From positions 930,001 to 994,000 of the forward strand of contig CP025839.1 of NCBI GenBank assembly GCA_002953655.1: a stretch of DNA of 64,000 bases. Reading direction: 5' to 3'. Position 1 is the first letter of the stretch. Every line of letters starts with the position of its first letter. Of this stretch, positions 35,747 to 46,125 are shown piece by piece. The stretch is from Latilactobacillus sakei. Lineage in GTDB: Bacteria > Bacillota > Bacilli > Lactobacillales > Lactobacillaceae. A program made the position numbers and the translations under genes. The notes below the pieces were generated by a model that was given only the letters and a program-made list of their open reading frames with translations, was not told where the DNA came from and did not search any database.

Positions 35747-36700
35747 ATGGTAGAAATTGAGTCGCATAAAAAAACACAACAGAGTTTAGCTGTTGCCAAT
35801 TTATATTACAAAGCCAATATGAGTCAGGAAGAAATCGCTAAAAAACTAGCCATTTCCAGACCAACCGTTTCACGGCTTTTGCAATATGCTAAAGAAATCG
35901 GGATTGTCCGGATTGAAATTGTTGACCCCTATGCTAGTGCGCAAGCATTAGAAGCGTTAATTCAACAAAAATATGATTTACCTGAAGTGCACGTCGTTTA
36001 TACAGATGCCGCCGATTATCAGCGGACAATTGCTCAGTTGGGACAATATGCAGCTGATTATTTAACGTCAATTGTTAAAGATAATGATTTAATCGGTGTC
36101 AGTTGGGGTAAGACATTAAATCAAGTCGCGCTAGCACTGAAAGAACAAACGGCTCAAAACGTCAATATTATTGAGTTAAAGGGGAGTGTTACTTACACCC
36201 CCACACCGGTTTATGCCGAAGAAGTCCTGATGAAATTTGGGGCGGCTTTCCATACAGCCCCCCATGTCTTGCCGTTACCGGTTGTTTTTGGCAACCAAAC
36301 GACACACGATGTTGTCATGGAAGATCGCCATATTCGACGGATGATTGAGATGGGCAAGCAAGCAAACATTGCGATTTATACGGTCGGTACGGTGCGGGAT
36401 GAAGCCTTACTTTTTCAAACGGGTTATTTTAATAAAGAAGAACAAGCAGTGCTGCAACAAAAAGCGGTCGGCGATATTTGCTCGCGCTTTTATAACACGA
36501 GTGGTCAAGTGACATGTGCAGCAATTGATCAGCGAACCGTTGGGATTCAACTCGCGGATTTGAAGACGAAGGAACATAGTATTTTAGTAGCAGGCGGGCA
36601 ACAAAAAATTGCGGCCATTAAAGGCGCATTAGCGGGGCACTATGCCAATTGTTTAATTATCGATGTGCATACAGCCCAAGCATTGATTGCCCCTGACTAA
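35747..36700 (+). CDS. deoR: SorC/DeoR-type sugar-phosphate-sensing regulator
   Basis: A 317-residue transcription factor with an N-terminal HTH (MSQEEIAKKLAISRPTVSRL, about 26-45) and a SorC sugar-binding domain (GVSWGKTLNQVALAL, about 113-127). B. subtilis DeoR is of this type and senses deoxyribose-5-phosphate; the same ligand is inferred here because the gene lies within the deo operon. It would probably repress the promoter before deoC. Confidence 0.86.
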   Translation: MVEIESHKKTQQSLAVANLYYKANMSQEEIAKKLAISRPTVSRLLQYAKEIGIVRIEIVDPYASAQALEALIQQKYDLPEVHVVYTDAADYQRTIAQLGQYAADYLTSIVKDNDLIGVSWGKTLNQVALALKEQTAQNVNIIELKGSVTYTPTPVYAEEVLMKFGAAFHTAPHVLPLPVVFGNQTTHDVVMEDRHIRRMIEMGKQANIAIYTVGTVRDEALLFQTGYFNKEEQAVLQQKAVGDICSRFYNTSGQVTCAAIDQRTVGIQLADLKTKEHSILVAGGQQKIAAIKGALAGHYANCLIIDVHTAQALIAPD

Positions 36701-36718
36701 TAAGAAGGAGTGATTAGC

Positions 36719-38017
36719 ATGAGAATGGTCGATATCATTGATCATAAGCGACAAGGTGGCGCCTTAACAGCAGCAGAAATCCAATTCTTTATTGATGGGT
36801 ATACAGATGGCACCATTCCAGATTATCAAGCAAGTGCGTTACTGATGGCGATTTATTTTAATGACATGACAGATGATGAACGGGCATTATTGACGATGAC
36901 GATGATGCGCTCTGGCGATCAATTAGATCTTTCGATGATTGACGGTGTCAAAGTCGATAAACATTCAACGGGTGGTGTCGGTGATAAGACCAGTATTCCA
37001 CTCGCACCAATGATTGCAGCGTTAGGGATTCCCATCCCGATGATTTCAGGGCGCGGTTTAGGCCATACTGGTGGCACTTTGGATAAATTGGAAGCGATTC
37101 CAAATTTTAATATTTCATTAACGGAAGAAGCCTTTAAAAAGCAAGTGGCGGAGATTAAGCTTGCGATTATTGGGGCAACCGGTAATATTGCCCCCGCTGA
37201 TAAGAAGATTTATGCCCTCAGAGATGTGACTGATACGGTTGATTCAATTCCATTAATTGCTGGGTCAATCATGAGTAAGAAGATTGCTTCAGGGACCGAT
37301 GCGCTGGTATTGGATGTTAAGACTGGTTCTGGGGCCTTTATGAAGACCGAAGAAGATGCTAAAGAATTGGCGCAAGCTCTCGTTAATATTGGGCGTAGTG
37401 TGGGGATGCAATGTATGGCCGTTATTTCGGATATGAATCAACCTTTGGGCAATGCGATTGGAAATGCACTTGAAATTGAAGAGTCAATTGACATCTTAAA
37501 AGGGGAAGGACCGGCTGATATTACGGAGTTAATTTTAACATTAGGCAGCCAAATGGTCGTTTTAGCCGGGAAGGCTACTACGCTAGATGAAGCGCGTCAA
37601 TTACTCCAAGGCGTGATTGATGGTGGTCGAGCACTTGAAGCCTTTCGTCAAATGATTATTTATCAAGGTGGCGATCCTGCTGTTATTGAAAATCCAAAAT
37701 TGATGCCACAAGCACAATATCAAATCGAATTACCTGCTAAAAAAAGTGGTTATGTGACTGAAATGACGGCGAATGAAATGGGGATTGCTAGCATGCTACT
37801 TGGCGGTGGCCGGCAAGCGAAGACCGACGAAATTGATTACGCAGTCGGATTAGTCTTACACAAAAAGATTGGCGATGCCGTTCAAAAAGGTGAAAGTTTA
37901 TTGACGATTTATAGTAATCGAGAAGATGTTAAATCGATTGAGGACTTGCTTTATGCCAATATTAAGATTGGCTCAGAAGCGCAAAAAGTCACTTTAATTC
38001 ATGCGTTGATTCAATAA
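36719..38017 (+). CDS. pdp: Pyrimidine-nucleoside phosphorylase
   Basis: Phosphorolysis of uridine, thymidine and deoxyuridine. The 432-residue protein has the glycosyl transferase family 3 signature [12 protein letters not shown] (about 81-92), [18 protein letters not shown], and [21 protein letters not shown]. The ATG at 36719 lies 8 bases after AAGGAG; a GTG nine bases upstream overlaps that ribosome site. It is the last gene of the deo operon. Confidence 0.96.
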   Translation: MRMVDIIDHKRQGGALTAAEIQFFIDGYTDGTIPDYQASALLMAIYFNDMTDDERALLTMTMMRSGDQLDLSMIDGVKVDKHSTGGVGDKTSIPLAPMIAALGIPIPMISGRGLGHTGGTLDKLEAIPNFNISLTEEAFKKQVAEIKLAIIGATGNIAPADKKIYALRDVTDTVDSIPLIAGSIMSKKIASGTDALVLDVKTGSGAFMKTEEDAKELAQALVNIGRSVGMQCMAVISDMNQPLGNAIGNALEIEESIDILKGEGPADITELILTLGSQMVVLAGKATTLDEARQLLQGVIDGGRALEAFRQMIIYQGGDPAVIENPKLMPQAQYQIELPAKKSGYVTEMTANEMGIASMLLGGGRQAKTDEIDYAVGLVLHKKIGDAVQKGESLLTIYSNREDVKSIEDLLYANIKIGSEAQKVTLIHALIQ

Positions 38018-38024
38018 TAGAAAG

Positions 38025-38062
38025 GACGTTAATGGGAGATTTTAACCATTAACGTCTTTTTT
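38025..38062 (+). terminator. Terminator of the deo operon
   Basis: GACGTTAATGG (38025-38035) pairs perfectly with CCATTAACGTC (38046-38056), then TTTTTT. Confidence 0.92.
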
Positions 38063-38110
38063 AGAATAAAATCACAATGTATCGATTAAATAACGCATAA
38101 ACAATCAAAT

Positions 38111-38207
38111 TTATTTGTGAAATTTAATAAATCACTAGCCAGAATTGACAAATTCGAACTAAATAGCGTACAATATAATTACACGCTGATTGCGTGATGT
38201 TTCACAA
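38111..38207. promoter_or_regulatory. Promoter region of nox with possible Rex-like half-sites
   Basis: TTGACA (38155-38160) and TATAAT (38174-38179) are present but only 13 bp apart, so the functional pair is unclear. TTGCGTGATGTTTCACAA (38190-38207) matches the Rex pattern TTGTGAAN4TTCACAA in 11 of 14 fixed positions, with a perfect right half. TTTGTGAAATTT at 38114-38125 is another left half. NADH-sensing control of an NADH oxidase would make sense, but it is not shown. Confidence 0.35.
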
Positions 38208-38252
38208 AAAATAACGATGAAATCGTTTTTAGATATTTTAGGAGGCAACACT

Positions 38253-39587
38253 ATGAAAGTAGCAGTAATTGGTTGTACACACGCAGGCACTTTTGCAACA
38301 CAAGCAACATTGACAGCTCACCCAGATTGGGATGTCACTGTTTATGAAACACATGACAATTTGTCATTCCTATCTTGTGGGATTGCACTTTGGGTAGGTG
38401 GCCATGTCTCTGATCCTAAAAAAATGTTCTATTCAAGTCCAGAAATGTTAGCCCAATTGGGTGCCCATATGAAAATGCAACATACTGTCTTGAAAGCAGA
38501 CTTAAAAGAAAAAGTCTTGCACGTTAAGAACTTAGTTACTTCTGAGGAAACAATTGAAAAATTTGATAAAATTATTGTCACAACTGGTTCTTCACCAGTC
38601 ATTCCACCAATTGAAAGTATTGATAATCCCAACGTTAAATTATGTAAAAACTGGGAACATGCTAACGAATTGAAGAAGAGTGCACCTGATGTGAAGAGCG
38701 TCATTGTGATTGGTTCTGGTTATATTGGTGCTGAATTGGCTGAAGCTTATGCGACAACTGATAAGAAAGTGACCTTGATTGATGCTTTACCACATGCACT
38801 TGGTAAAAACTTTGATCCTAATATCTCTGAGATTGTTGAACAAGATTACAGAGATCACGGTGTTCAATTAGCCTTAAGTGAAAAGGTAGTTAGCTTCTCA
38901 GGCACTGATCAAGTAACTGTTAAGACGGATAAGAATGAATATACAGCTGACCTTGCAATTTTATGTGTTGGTTTCAGACCAAATACTGGCCTCTTCAAAG
39001 ATCAAGTTGAAATGCTAGGCAACGGTGCGATTACAACTGATGAATATATGCAAACATCTGTTAAAGGTGTCTATGCTGCCGGCGATGCCGCTGCTGTTTA
39101 CTATAACCCAACGCAAAAAGCAGATTACATTCCCTTGGCAACCAATGCTGTTCGCCAAGGCTTGTTAATTGGTCGTAATATTGAAACGCCAACTGAAAAA
39201 TATATGGGGACGCAAGCAACATCAGCCGTTGAATTGTTCGGTCGGACATATTCTGGTAGTGGTTTGACCGTTGAAGGCGCTAAGGTCCGCGGAATGTCCG
39301 TTGCGACAACTACTTTGACTGAAGATTATCGCCCAGACTTCATGCCATCAACAACACCTGTTTTGATGAACTTAACATGGGATCCTAAGACGCGCCAAGT
39401 TTTAGGGGGTTCATTTACAAGTCAATATGACATTGCACAAGCGGCTAACGTGATTTCAATGGCTATCCAAACTAAAATGACAATTGATCAATTAGCAATG
39501 GTCGACATGTTCTTCCAACCTAACTATGATCAACCGTTAAACTATGTCAATGCAATTGCAATGAAAGCTGTTGCTGAAAGTAATTAA
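38253..39587 (+). CDS. nox: NADH oxidase, water-forming
   Basis: A 444-residue FAD enzyme that oxidises NADH with O2, probably four-electron (water-forming). It has the N-terminal FAD motif GCTHAGTFAT with His10, the redox Cys42 in SFLSCGIALW, an NADH-binding GSGYIGAELAEAYA (about 151-164), and YAAGDAAA near 275. The ATG at 38253 follows TAGGAGG; an upstream in-frame ATG lacks a ribosome site. It is monocistronic with its own terminator. Confidence 0.95.
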   Translation: MKVAVIGCTHAGTFATQATLTAHPDWDVTVYETHDNLSFLSCGIALWVGGHVSDPKKMFYSSPEMLAQLGAHMKMQHTVLKADLKEKVLHVKNLVTSEETIEKFDKIIVTTGSSPVIPPIESIDNPNVKLCKNWEHANELKKSAPDVKSVIVIGSGYIGAELAEAYATTDKKVTLIDALPHALGKNFDPNISEIVEQDYRDHGVQLALSEKVVSFSGTDQVTVKTDKNEYTADLAILCVGFRPNTGLFKDQVEMLGNGAITTDEYMQTSVKGVYAAGDAAAVYYNPTQKADYIPLATNAVRQGLLIGRNIETPTEKYMGTQATSAVELFGRTYSGSGLTVEGAKVRGMSVATTTLTEDYRPDFMPSTTPVLMNLTWDPKTRQVLGGSFTSQYDIAQAANVISMAIQTKMTIDQLAMVDMFFQPNYDQPLNYVNAIAMKAVAESN

Positions 39588-39611
39588 TCAAAAAATGCGT
39601 GAAACGCTTTT

Positions 39612-39649
39612 AAAGGTACTGGGAAAATCTTTTCCCCGGTGCCTTTTTT
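39612..39649 (+). terminator. Terminator of nox
   Basis: AAAGGTACTGGG (39612-39623) pairs with CCCGGTGCCTTT (39635-39646, two G-U pairs), then T residues. Confidence 0.88.
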
Positions 39650-39740
39650 GCTATAAAAAACGACCTTTTAATAGGATAGACTTGAATTTAGGCGATGACT
39701 CTTTCATAATGAAAAGTAAGTTATTTTGAGGAGAAAGTGT

Positions 39741-40400
39741 ATGACAACTTTATATTTTGTACGTCACGGTAAAACTGAATGGAATTTGGCGGGGCGCTAT
39801 CAAGGCGCTAATGGTGATTCGCCACTACTGGCTTCTAGTTATACAGAAATCGGTGAATTAGCTGATTATTTAAAAGATATTCAGTTTGCCCATCTCTATA
39901 CGAGCCCGATGAAGCGCACGCGTGTGACGTCAGCGACCCTTAAAAAGGATTTACACCAAGATTTTCCCATTACAGTGGTTGATGGCCTCCACGAATTTGA
40001 CCTGGGCTTAATGGAAGGCATGTATTTCACTGAAGTTAAGGAACGGTTCCCCGAAACGTTACGGACATTTCGCGAAGCACCGGCTGAATATGATGCGAGC
40101 GTCATTAATGGTGAAAGCTTTCCGCAAGTAATCAAACGCACAACTGCGGCGATTGCGCAGATCATGGCTACGGCTAAACCAGATGATCAGATTTTAATTG
40201 TGAGTCATGGCGCAGCGCTAGTGGCCATGATTCAGGCGTTATTGAAAACCCCCTTGGCAGATATTCGTGCTCACGGTGGTTTAACGAACTCATCGGTCAC
40301 AACTTTAAAAACGACTGATCAAGGTCAATCGTTTGAACTATTAGATTGGAACGAAACGTCCTTTTTAAGCCGCACACTTTCTGCGTCAGATACCATTTAG
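39741..40400 (+). CDS. Histidine phosphatase / phosphoglycerate mutase-like protein
   Basis: A 219-residue member of the branch-1 histidine phosphatase superfamily. It has the phospho-His motif VRHGKTEWN (about 7-15), SPMKRTRVTS, and the second His in IVSHGAALVAM (about 157). Members act as cofactor-dependent phosphoglycerate mutases or broad phosphatases; the short length favours a phosphatase. The ATG at 39741 follows GAGGAG. It is followed 11 bp later by a TPR protein gene, with shared direction. Confidence 0.88.
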   Translation: MTTLYFVRHGKTEWNLAGRYQGANGDSPLLASSYTEIGELADYLKDIQFAHLYTSPMKRTRVTSATLKKDLHQDFPITVVDGLHEFDLGLMEGMYFTEVKERFPETLRTFREAPAEYDASVINGESFPQVIKRTTAAIAQIMATAKPDDQILIVSHGAALVAMIQALLKTPLADIRAHGGLTNSSVTTLKTTDQGQSFELLDWNETSFLSRTLSASDTI

Positions 40401-40411
40401 GAGATGATTTG

Positions 40412-41071
40412 ATGAAACCCGAAATTTTAAAAAAATGGGCAGCTGGGCAACATGAAGAAGCCGTTCAACAGTTAGTTGATTATTTAGAAAAAACACCCAC
40501 GGACATCGAAGCATATGTCACGCTCGCGACTTTTCTGACAACCCTCAAGGATTATGAACAGGCCGAAGTCTTATTACAAAAAGCGTTAACGCAGTTTCCA
40601 GGAAATGACGCGCTCGAATATGCACTCGGCACCCTTTATTATCAAGCGGAAGCTTATCAACAAGCCGAAACTATCTTCTCGCAATTGGTGAAAGACACTC
40701 AGGCCCTAGATGCACAGTATATGTTGGCCCAAACTTACCATCAATTGGCACAAAATGCGCGAGCAATGGCTTTTGCGCTTACTGTTCAAGAAAAACAACC
40801 CGAGCAATTGGATGCTAATATCTTAGTCGGCAATATTTTGATTAGTCTAGGCGATTTTGACCAAGCACAGACCTACTTTAAAAAGGCACATCGCATCGAT
40901 GCTCAAAACGGGGAAGCGGTCTTCAAATATGGTTTAACCCAGCTGGTTCTTGGTCAAGAAAGCCAGTCATATTTTGAACGTGCCAAAGCGTTAGATCCAG
41001 CATATTTTGAAAAAAACAAACAACAACTGATTGATATTGAAGGCTTTATGCGCGCCAAAGATCAGAAATAA
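40412..41071 (+). CDS. Tetratricopeptide-repeat protein
   Basis: A 219-residue soluble protein made almost wholly of TPR helices. Repeat units are recognisable by patterns such as ALEYALGTLYYQAEAYQQAE and ILVGNILISLGDFDQAQTYF. TPR proteins are protein-binding scaffolds; the partner is unknown. TAGGAG precedes the ATG. It is directly followed by recD2 (5 bp), an arrangement suggesting co-transcription. Confidence 0.85.
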   Translation: MKPEILKKWAAGQHEEAVQQLVDYLEKTPTDIEAYVTLATFLTTLKDYEQAEVLLQKALTQFPGNDALEYALGTLYYQAEAYQQAETIFSQLVKDTQALDAQYMLAQTYHQLAQNARAMAFALTVQEKQPEQLDANILVGNILISLGDFDQAQTYFKKAHRIDAQNGEAVFKYGLTQLVLGQESQSYFERAKALDPAYFEKNKQQLIDIEGFMRAKDQK

Positions 41072-41076
41072 TAGGG

Positions 41077-43605
41077 ATGGCGATTTTGGAAACAGAAAAT
41101 ACGGTCGATAATAAACCAACCGTTACCGGAACGGTCCAAAGTATCTTTTACGAGAATCCCGGTAACTTTTTTAAGATTCTCTTGATTAAAATTGCCCATA
41201 AAACGATTGATTGGCATGAGCCGGAGATTGTGGTGACTGGTAGTTTTGGCGATATTAAAGAAGATGAGCGTTATACGTTCTATGGTAAAGTCATCACGCA
41301 TCCTAAATATGGACAACAATTTCAAGCTGACAACTATCAGGTTGACCAACCGACGACTAAGACAGGCTTAGTCGCCTATTTATCGGGCGAAAAATTCGCT
41401 GGTATTGGCCAGAAAACAGCCGAGAAGATTGTCGATACCTTAGGGTTAGACGCGATTGATAAAATTTTATCAGATTCAACTGTACTGGCGCCTCTAGGGC
41501 TAAACGCGAAGAAGCAAGCGACGTTGGTTGAAACGTTGACGATTAATAATGGGATGGAACAAATCATTATTGGGCTTAATAATTATGGTTTTGGGAGCTC
41601 GATGGCCTATAATATCTACCAAACTTATCACGAAGATACCTTGAAGATTATTCAAGAAAATCCTTATCAATTAGTCGCCGATATTGCCGGTATTGGGTTT
41701 AAACGAGCGGATAATTTGGCCGAAAAGATTGGCTTTGCAGCTGATTCACCAGCCCGGATTCAAGGCGCATTGATGCAAGCCTTGAACGAACTGACCAATC
41801 AAGCCGGCGATACCTTCACCCAAGCTAAACCTTTATTAGCAGCCAGTATCCAATTGATGGAACAAGCCCGAAACGTGGCGATTGACCCGAATTTAGTGGC
41901 AGAGCAACTAATGGTCTTAGCACACGATGGCAAAGTGGTCGGCGATGAGAACCGGATCTATCCGAATGGTTTGTACAACGCGGAATGGCAGATTGCCAAC
42001 CACTTAATGCGAATTGAGAATGAACGGGATAAAATTAGTTATCCTAAACATGATCTGGATAAGGAAATTCGCCGGCTTGAGAAACGCTTTAAGATGAGCT
42101 ATGATGACGTCCAAAAAAATGCAATCAAACTGGCGATGACTCACAGAGCCTTCTTATTAACAGGGGGCCCTGGTACTGGGAAAACAACCATTATTAATGG
42201 GATTGTGACTTTATTTGCCGAGTTAAATGGTCTTTCACTTGATATCAATGAATACAAAGACACACCGTTTCCAATTTTATTGGCGGCACCCACCGGGCGG
42301 GCCGCTAAACGGATGAGCGAAACAACTGGCTTGCCAGCTAGCACGATTCATCGTTTGTTAGGCATTACGGGCCGTGAAAATAATCCTGATATCGATAGTA
42401 AAGAACTAGAAGGTGGCTTATTGATTGTCGATGAAATGTCGATGGTCGATACGTATCTTTTCAGATCATTAATTCGAGCGGTGCCTAGCAATATGCAAGT
42501 CGTCTTTGTTGGTGATAAAGATCAGTTGCCATCGGTTGGTGCGGGCCAAGTCTTTTTTGATTTATTACAGAGTCAGGCAATTCCGGCAATCGAATTGCAA
42601 CAAATCTACCGCCAAGACGATGAGTCGACGATTATTCCATTAGCCCATGAAATTAATCAGGGGCAACTACCAGCTGATTTACTCCAACCACAAAAGGATC
42701 GGAGTTTTATTCAGTGCAGCCCTTATCAGATTGAATCCGTGATTAAGCAAGTAGTCACTAAAGCGAAAGAACGGGGCTTTGAGACGAAGGATATTCAGGT
42801 GTTAGCACCGATGTATCGGGGCGCAGCCGGAATCGATCAATTAAATCCCATGATCCAAAATATCATGAATCCGAAAGTCGATGATCGTAAGAAACAAGTT
42901 AGTTTAGGTAACGTTCATTACCGAATTGGTGATAAGATTTTACATCTAGTCAATAGTCCAGAACTAAACGTTTTTAACGGTGAAATCGGGCAAATAACCG
43001 GGATTACGTATGCTAAAGATAGTGATGATAAGATGGACGAGTTAACGATTGCTTTTGATAGTACCGAAATTACCTATAAACGGACAGAATGGCATAAAAT
43101 TACGCTAGCTTATTGTACATCGATTCATAAGGCCCAAGGTTCTGAATTTGAAATGGTGATTTTGCCATTAGTTAACCAATATCAACGGATGTTGAAACGG
43201 AATTTGTTATATACAGCAGTGACCCGAGCACGCTCATTATTGATTTTAATTGGGGAACCAAGTGCTTTTGATAAGGCGGCTAAGGAACTATCCGCAAACC
43301 GACAAACAACGCTTAAAGAACGGATTATCAGCGTCTTTAATGGTGAAAAAGTGAGTCAGGCAGTTAAAACTGCTAGTGTGGGCTTAACGGAAGCTAAACC
43401 AACTGTTGAAAAACCAACGCCGGCTAAAGAAGTAGCGCCAGAACAGTTAGCGCTAGTGGATGATGCAGCTGACAGCGAAGAGACGATTCAAGAAGCACCG
43501 GCTAATTATGAATTAACACCAGCCTTGGTGGGTGGTCATCAGATTGACCCGATGATTGGGATGGCGGATTTAACGCCGTACACATTCATGACAGATGCTA
43601 AGTAG
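41077..43605 (+). CDS. recD2: RecD2-type DNA helicase
   Basis: An 842-residue SF1 5'-3' helicase, the RecBC-independent RecD2 of Firmicutes, involved in DNA damage tolerance and fork restart. The N-terminal third has helix-hairpin-helix segments (FAGIGQKTAEKIVDTLGL, ADIAGIGFKRADNLAEKIG). Walker A is LTGGPGTGKTT (about 356-366), motif II VDEMSMVD (about 451), and the C-terminal UvrD-like SIHKAQGSEF lies near 682. The last 80 residues are an unordered, Thr/Pro/Glu-rich tail. Confidence 0.95.
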   Translation: MAILETENTVDNKPTVTGTVQSIFYENPGNFFKILLIKIAHKTIDWHEPEIVVTGSFGDIKEDERYTFYGKVITHPKYGQQFQADNYQVDQPTTKTGLVAYLSGEKFAGIGQKTAEKIVDTLGLDAIDKILSDSTVLAPLGLNAKKQATLVETLTINNGMEQIIIGLNNYGFGSSMAYNIYQTYHEDTLKIIQENPYQLVADIAGIGFKRADNLAEKIGFAADSPARIQGALMQALNELTNQAGDTFTQAKPLLAASIQLMEQARNVAIDPNLVAEQLMVLAHDGKVVGDENRIYPNGLYNAEWQIANHLMRIENERDKISYPKHDLDKEIRRLEKRFKMSYDDVQKNAIKLAMTHRAFLLTGGPGTGKTTIINGIVTLFAELNGLSLDINEYKDTPFPILLAAPTGRAAKRMSETTGLPASTIHRLLGITGRENNPDIDSKELEGGLLIVDEMSMVDTYLFRSLIRAVPSNMQVVFVGDKDQLPSVGAGQVFFDLLQSQAIPAIELQQIYRQDDESTIIPLAHEINQGQLPADLLQPQKDRSFIQCSPYQIESVIKQVVTKAKERGFETKDIQVLAPMYRGAAGIDQLNPMIQNIMNPKVDDRKKQVSLGNVHYRIGDKILHLVNSPELNVFNGEIGQITGITYAKDSDDKMDELTIAFDSTEITYKRTEWHKITLAYCTSIHKAQGSEFEMVILPLVNQYQRMLKRNLLYTAVTRARSLLILIGEPSAFDKAAKELSANRQTTLKERIISVFNGEKVSQAVKTASVGLTEAKPTVEKPTPAKEVAPEQLALVDDAADSEETIQEAPANYELTPALVGGHQIDPMIGMADLTPYTFMTDAK

Positions 43606-43647
43606 TGTATAATAAGAAAAACGATTAAATAAAAATGAGGCGAAACA

Positions 43648-44859
43648 ATGGCTGACCAGCGAGCTAATTTAGAAATTAGACCCGTGACAATCGAGTATTT
43701 AGAACAATTTAATGACTTATTACGATATGTTTTCCAAGTAACCGATCAGGAAGTTTCTGATAGTGGGTATGAAGAAGGCGAACTAGAACGTGCTAAACGG
43801 CCGGTCTTAGAAAAATCAGATGTGATTGGTTGGTTTAATGGCGATGAATTAATTTCCCAACTCGCAATTTATCCTTGTGAAGTTAATATTCATGGAAAAA
43901 TTTTTAAAATGGCTGGGTTAACCGGTGTGGGCACTTACCCAGAATATGCCGGCCACGGTTTAATGCATGATTTAGTTAAAGTCGGCTTAGACCAAATGCG
44001 GCAAAATAAACAATGGATTTCCTATCTCTATCCTTACAGCATTCCTTTTTACCGTAAAAAGGGCTGGGAGATTATGTCTGATCATCTGACTTATGATATT
44101 CGTGATAGTCAATTACCAAAGCAACAACCCGTTAATGGGCACGTTGAACGTTTGGACATTGACGATGCGGATGTGATTATGATGTATGATAAATTCGCGC
44201 TTCGCAACCATGGTGCTATGATTCGCAATGAATTAAATTGGGATGAATATTGGCGTTGGGAAAACGAAGAAGAACGGATTGCTGGCGTTTATTATGATGA
44301 AAATGAAGAACCAACTGGCTATGTACTTTATTGGATTGCGAATGAAGTCTTTCATATTAAAGAAATGATTTATTTGAATCAAGAAGCCCGGATTGGGTTA
44401 TGGAATTTTATTGGTGCGCATTATTCAATGGTCGACCACGTTAAAGGTAATCTTTATCAAGATGAACCGATTACGTTCCTATTGGATGATGGGGATATTG
44501 AACAGACTATTAAACCCTATTTTATGGCGCGGATTGTTGATGCTAAGGAATTTTTACAAGCTTATCCATTTGAAACGGATGGGCAAGCCTTCCATATTGA
44601 ATTAACAGATCCATTAGCTGAATGGAATAACGGTACATTCGGGGTCTATTGGGATCAACAAGGAAAAGTGCATGTTACGAGTCGGCCGGTTGGCGAAAAG
44701 GTCGTTTGTGATATTCAAACGTTGACGACCATGTTGATGAGTTACCGACGACCATCATATTTGGCCAAGATTGAACGCCTGCAAGCCACAAAACAAACGC
44801 TTAAAAACTTAGAGAATATTATTCCCGTTGAACAACCTTACTTCTCAGATTATTTCTAA
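43648..44859 (+). CDS. Eis-like GNAT N-acetyltransferase
   Basis: A 403-residue acetyltransferase of the Eis family, with an N-terminal GNAT domain (AGLTGVGTYPEYAGHGLMHDL, about 91-111, acetyl-CoA binding), a second GNAT-like part, and a C-terminal sterol-carrier-like domain from about 300. Mycobacterial Eis acetylates aminoglycosides and proteins; the target here is unknown. It has a good start (AATGAGGCG then ATG). A shared terminator follows, with a convergent small gene beyond it. Confidence 0.87.
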   Translation: MADQRANLEIRPVTIEYLEQFNDLLRYVFQVTDQEVSDSGYEEGELERAKRPVLEKSDVIGWFNGDELISQLAIYPCEVNIHGKIFKMAGLTGVGTYPEYAGHGLMHDLVKVGLDQMRQNKQWISYLYPYSIPFYRKKGWEIMSDHLTYDIRDSQLPKQQPVNGHVERLDIDDADVIMMYDKFALRNHGAMIRNELNWDEYWRWENEEERIAGVYYDENEEPTGYVLYWIANEVFHIKEMIYLNQEARIGLWNFIGAHYSMVDHVKGNLYQDEPITFLLDDGDIEQTIKPYFMARIVDAKEFLQAYPFETDGQAFHIELTDPLAEWNNGTFGVYWDQQGKVHVTSRPVGEKVVCDIQTLTTMLMSYRRPSYLAKIERLQATKQTLKNLENIIPVEQPYFSDYF

Positions 44860-44860
44860 A

Positions 44861-44907
44861 AAAAGAGCCCTCAGTATTGGCAGTTAGCCAGAACTGAGGG
44901 TTCTTTT
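44861..44907. terminator. Bidirectional terminator
   Basis: AAAAGAGCCCTCAGT (44861-44875) pairs with ACTGAGGGTTCTTTT (44893-44907, one G-U pair). It ends the acetyltransferase gene and the convergent small gene. Confidence 0.9.
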
Positions 44908-44919
44908 GGAATAATGGCA

Positions 44920-45159
44920 TTATGGACGGATTGATATTTCAATAATGTCCGCACTTGAATAAATAATATCAGGATTGCGCTTAGCGATAAATAAAGGCGT
45001 CTCTTTGATGAAATGCGTTATGAACGCGACAATATCTTGATGAGGAAAGTCTCTAATAGCAAGCTTATTAGTACGAGGCGCATCCGCTGCTGTTCCGCAT
45101 AGGACGTCATCTTCTTTGAGGACGATCTTTGTGTTGTCGAATAACGTTAATTTAACCAT
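44920..45159 (-). CDS. Small hypothetical protein
   Basis: A 79-residue soluble protein of unknown function. It begins MVKLTLFDNTKIVL and looks like a mixed alpha/beta fold; it contains one Cys and no membrane segment. AAAGGTGG precedes the ATG on the minus strand, and a terminator follows, so it looks like a complete monocistronic gene. Confidence 0.65.
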   Translation of the reverse strand: MVKLTLFDNTKIVLKEDDVLCGTAADAPRTNKLAIRDFPHQDIVAFITHFIKETPLFIAKRNPDIIYSSADIIEISIRP

Positions 45160-45424
45160 AATTTAAAACCACCTTTCGATATTTATTGTATCGATAAGAA
45201 AGCGTTTTTACAAGAAAAATAGTTAACGTAGTGTAGTAAATTATATCGCCAACAATTGACTAATCGATTAGATAATAACGGTCATTAAGATAACACCGAT
45301 AATGAATGATGACGATAAGCTAATTTAAAGGACTAGACGGCGCTGTTAAATTCAGATAGAGTAGAGGTTTACAGGCAGTTTTAGTGAACTAGAACTGGAT
45401 GGTGAGATTTAGAGGAGGATTTAG

Positions 45425-46036
45425 ATGATTTTTTTTAAAGGAATGCTAATTGGCTTTGCTTTTGTTGCGCCAATTGGGATGCAAAATATTTTCGTGTTTA
45501 ATAATGCGTTATCGAATACGACACGGCGCGCGGTTTTAAATAGTTTGTTTATTTGGCTATTTGATGCGCTCTTTTCCGTGGTGGCCTTTTATGGCATTGG
45601 TGCGGTGATTATTCAAAATGAAATTATTAAGCATACGATTATGGGAATCGGTGGGCTCTTAATCTTGTGGATTGGTTATACGATTTTACGGAGCGCGCGA
45701 GCGGCCGTTGAATTTGGTAAACTGCAGCCAATGCCACTCAAAAAAGTAATTTTCACAGCCTTTATTGCCGTCTGGGGTAATCCCCAAGCCTTGATTGATG
45801 GGACATTGATGCTCGGTGCCCTACGCGGTGACATGACTGCCAGTCAATCACTACCATTTATCATCGGCGTGGTGACGGCAACTGCTAGTTGGTTCTTCGG
45901 GATTGCAATCTTGTTTAGTATTTTTAGAGATAAGGTATCGCCTAAATTTCTAATGTGGGTCAATATCCTTAGCGCACTAATTATTATCGGTTACGGTTTG
46001 ATGTTAATTGTGAAAGTGGCCGGGATTTTGATTTAG
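45425..46036 (+). CDS. LysE/ArgO-family amino acid exporter
   Basis: A 203-residue membrane protein with about six helices. The N-terminal FAFVAPIGMQNIFVFNNAL with the PxGxQN signature and the WGNPQALIDGTLMLGAL segment (about 116-132) are typical of LysE/ArgO exporters of basic amino acids. The substrate is not certain. AGAGGAGG precedes the ATG. The 265-bp upstream gap shows no clear promoter or other element. A terminator follows. Confidence 0.88.
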   Translation: MIFFKGMLIGFAFVAPIGMQNIFVFNNALSNTTRRAVLNSLFIWLFDALFSVVAFYGIGAVIIQNEIIKHTIMGIGGLLILWIGYTILRSARAAVEFGKLQPMPLKKVIFTAFIAVWGNPQALIDGTLMLGALRGDMTASQSLPFIIGVVTATASWFFGIAILFSIFRDKVSPKFLMWVNILSALIIIGYGLMLIVKVAGILI

Positions 46037-46042
46037 GCCGCA

Positions 46043-46074
46043 AAAAACGTTCATCAATTGATGGGCGTTTTTTT
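46043..46074 (+). terminator. Terminator of the LysE-type gene
   Basis: AAAAACGTTCATC (46043-46055) pairs with GATGGGCGTTTTT (46060-46072, G-U pairs), loop AATT. Confidence 0.88.
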
Positions 46075-46125
46075 AGCCGTTAAGAACGGTATGATAGAAG
46101 AAAGTAAAAAATGGAGGCCTTACTA

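Noticed and set aside
45160-45424. Riboswitch before the LysE-type gene
   Set aside because: The 265-bp gap was read for known leader motifs (lysine, T-box, SAM); no conserved core or terminator hairpin was found.
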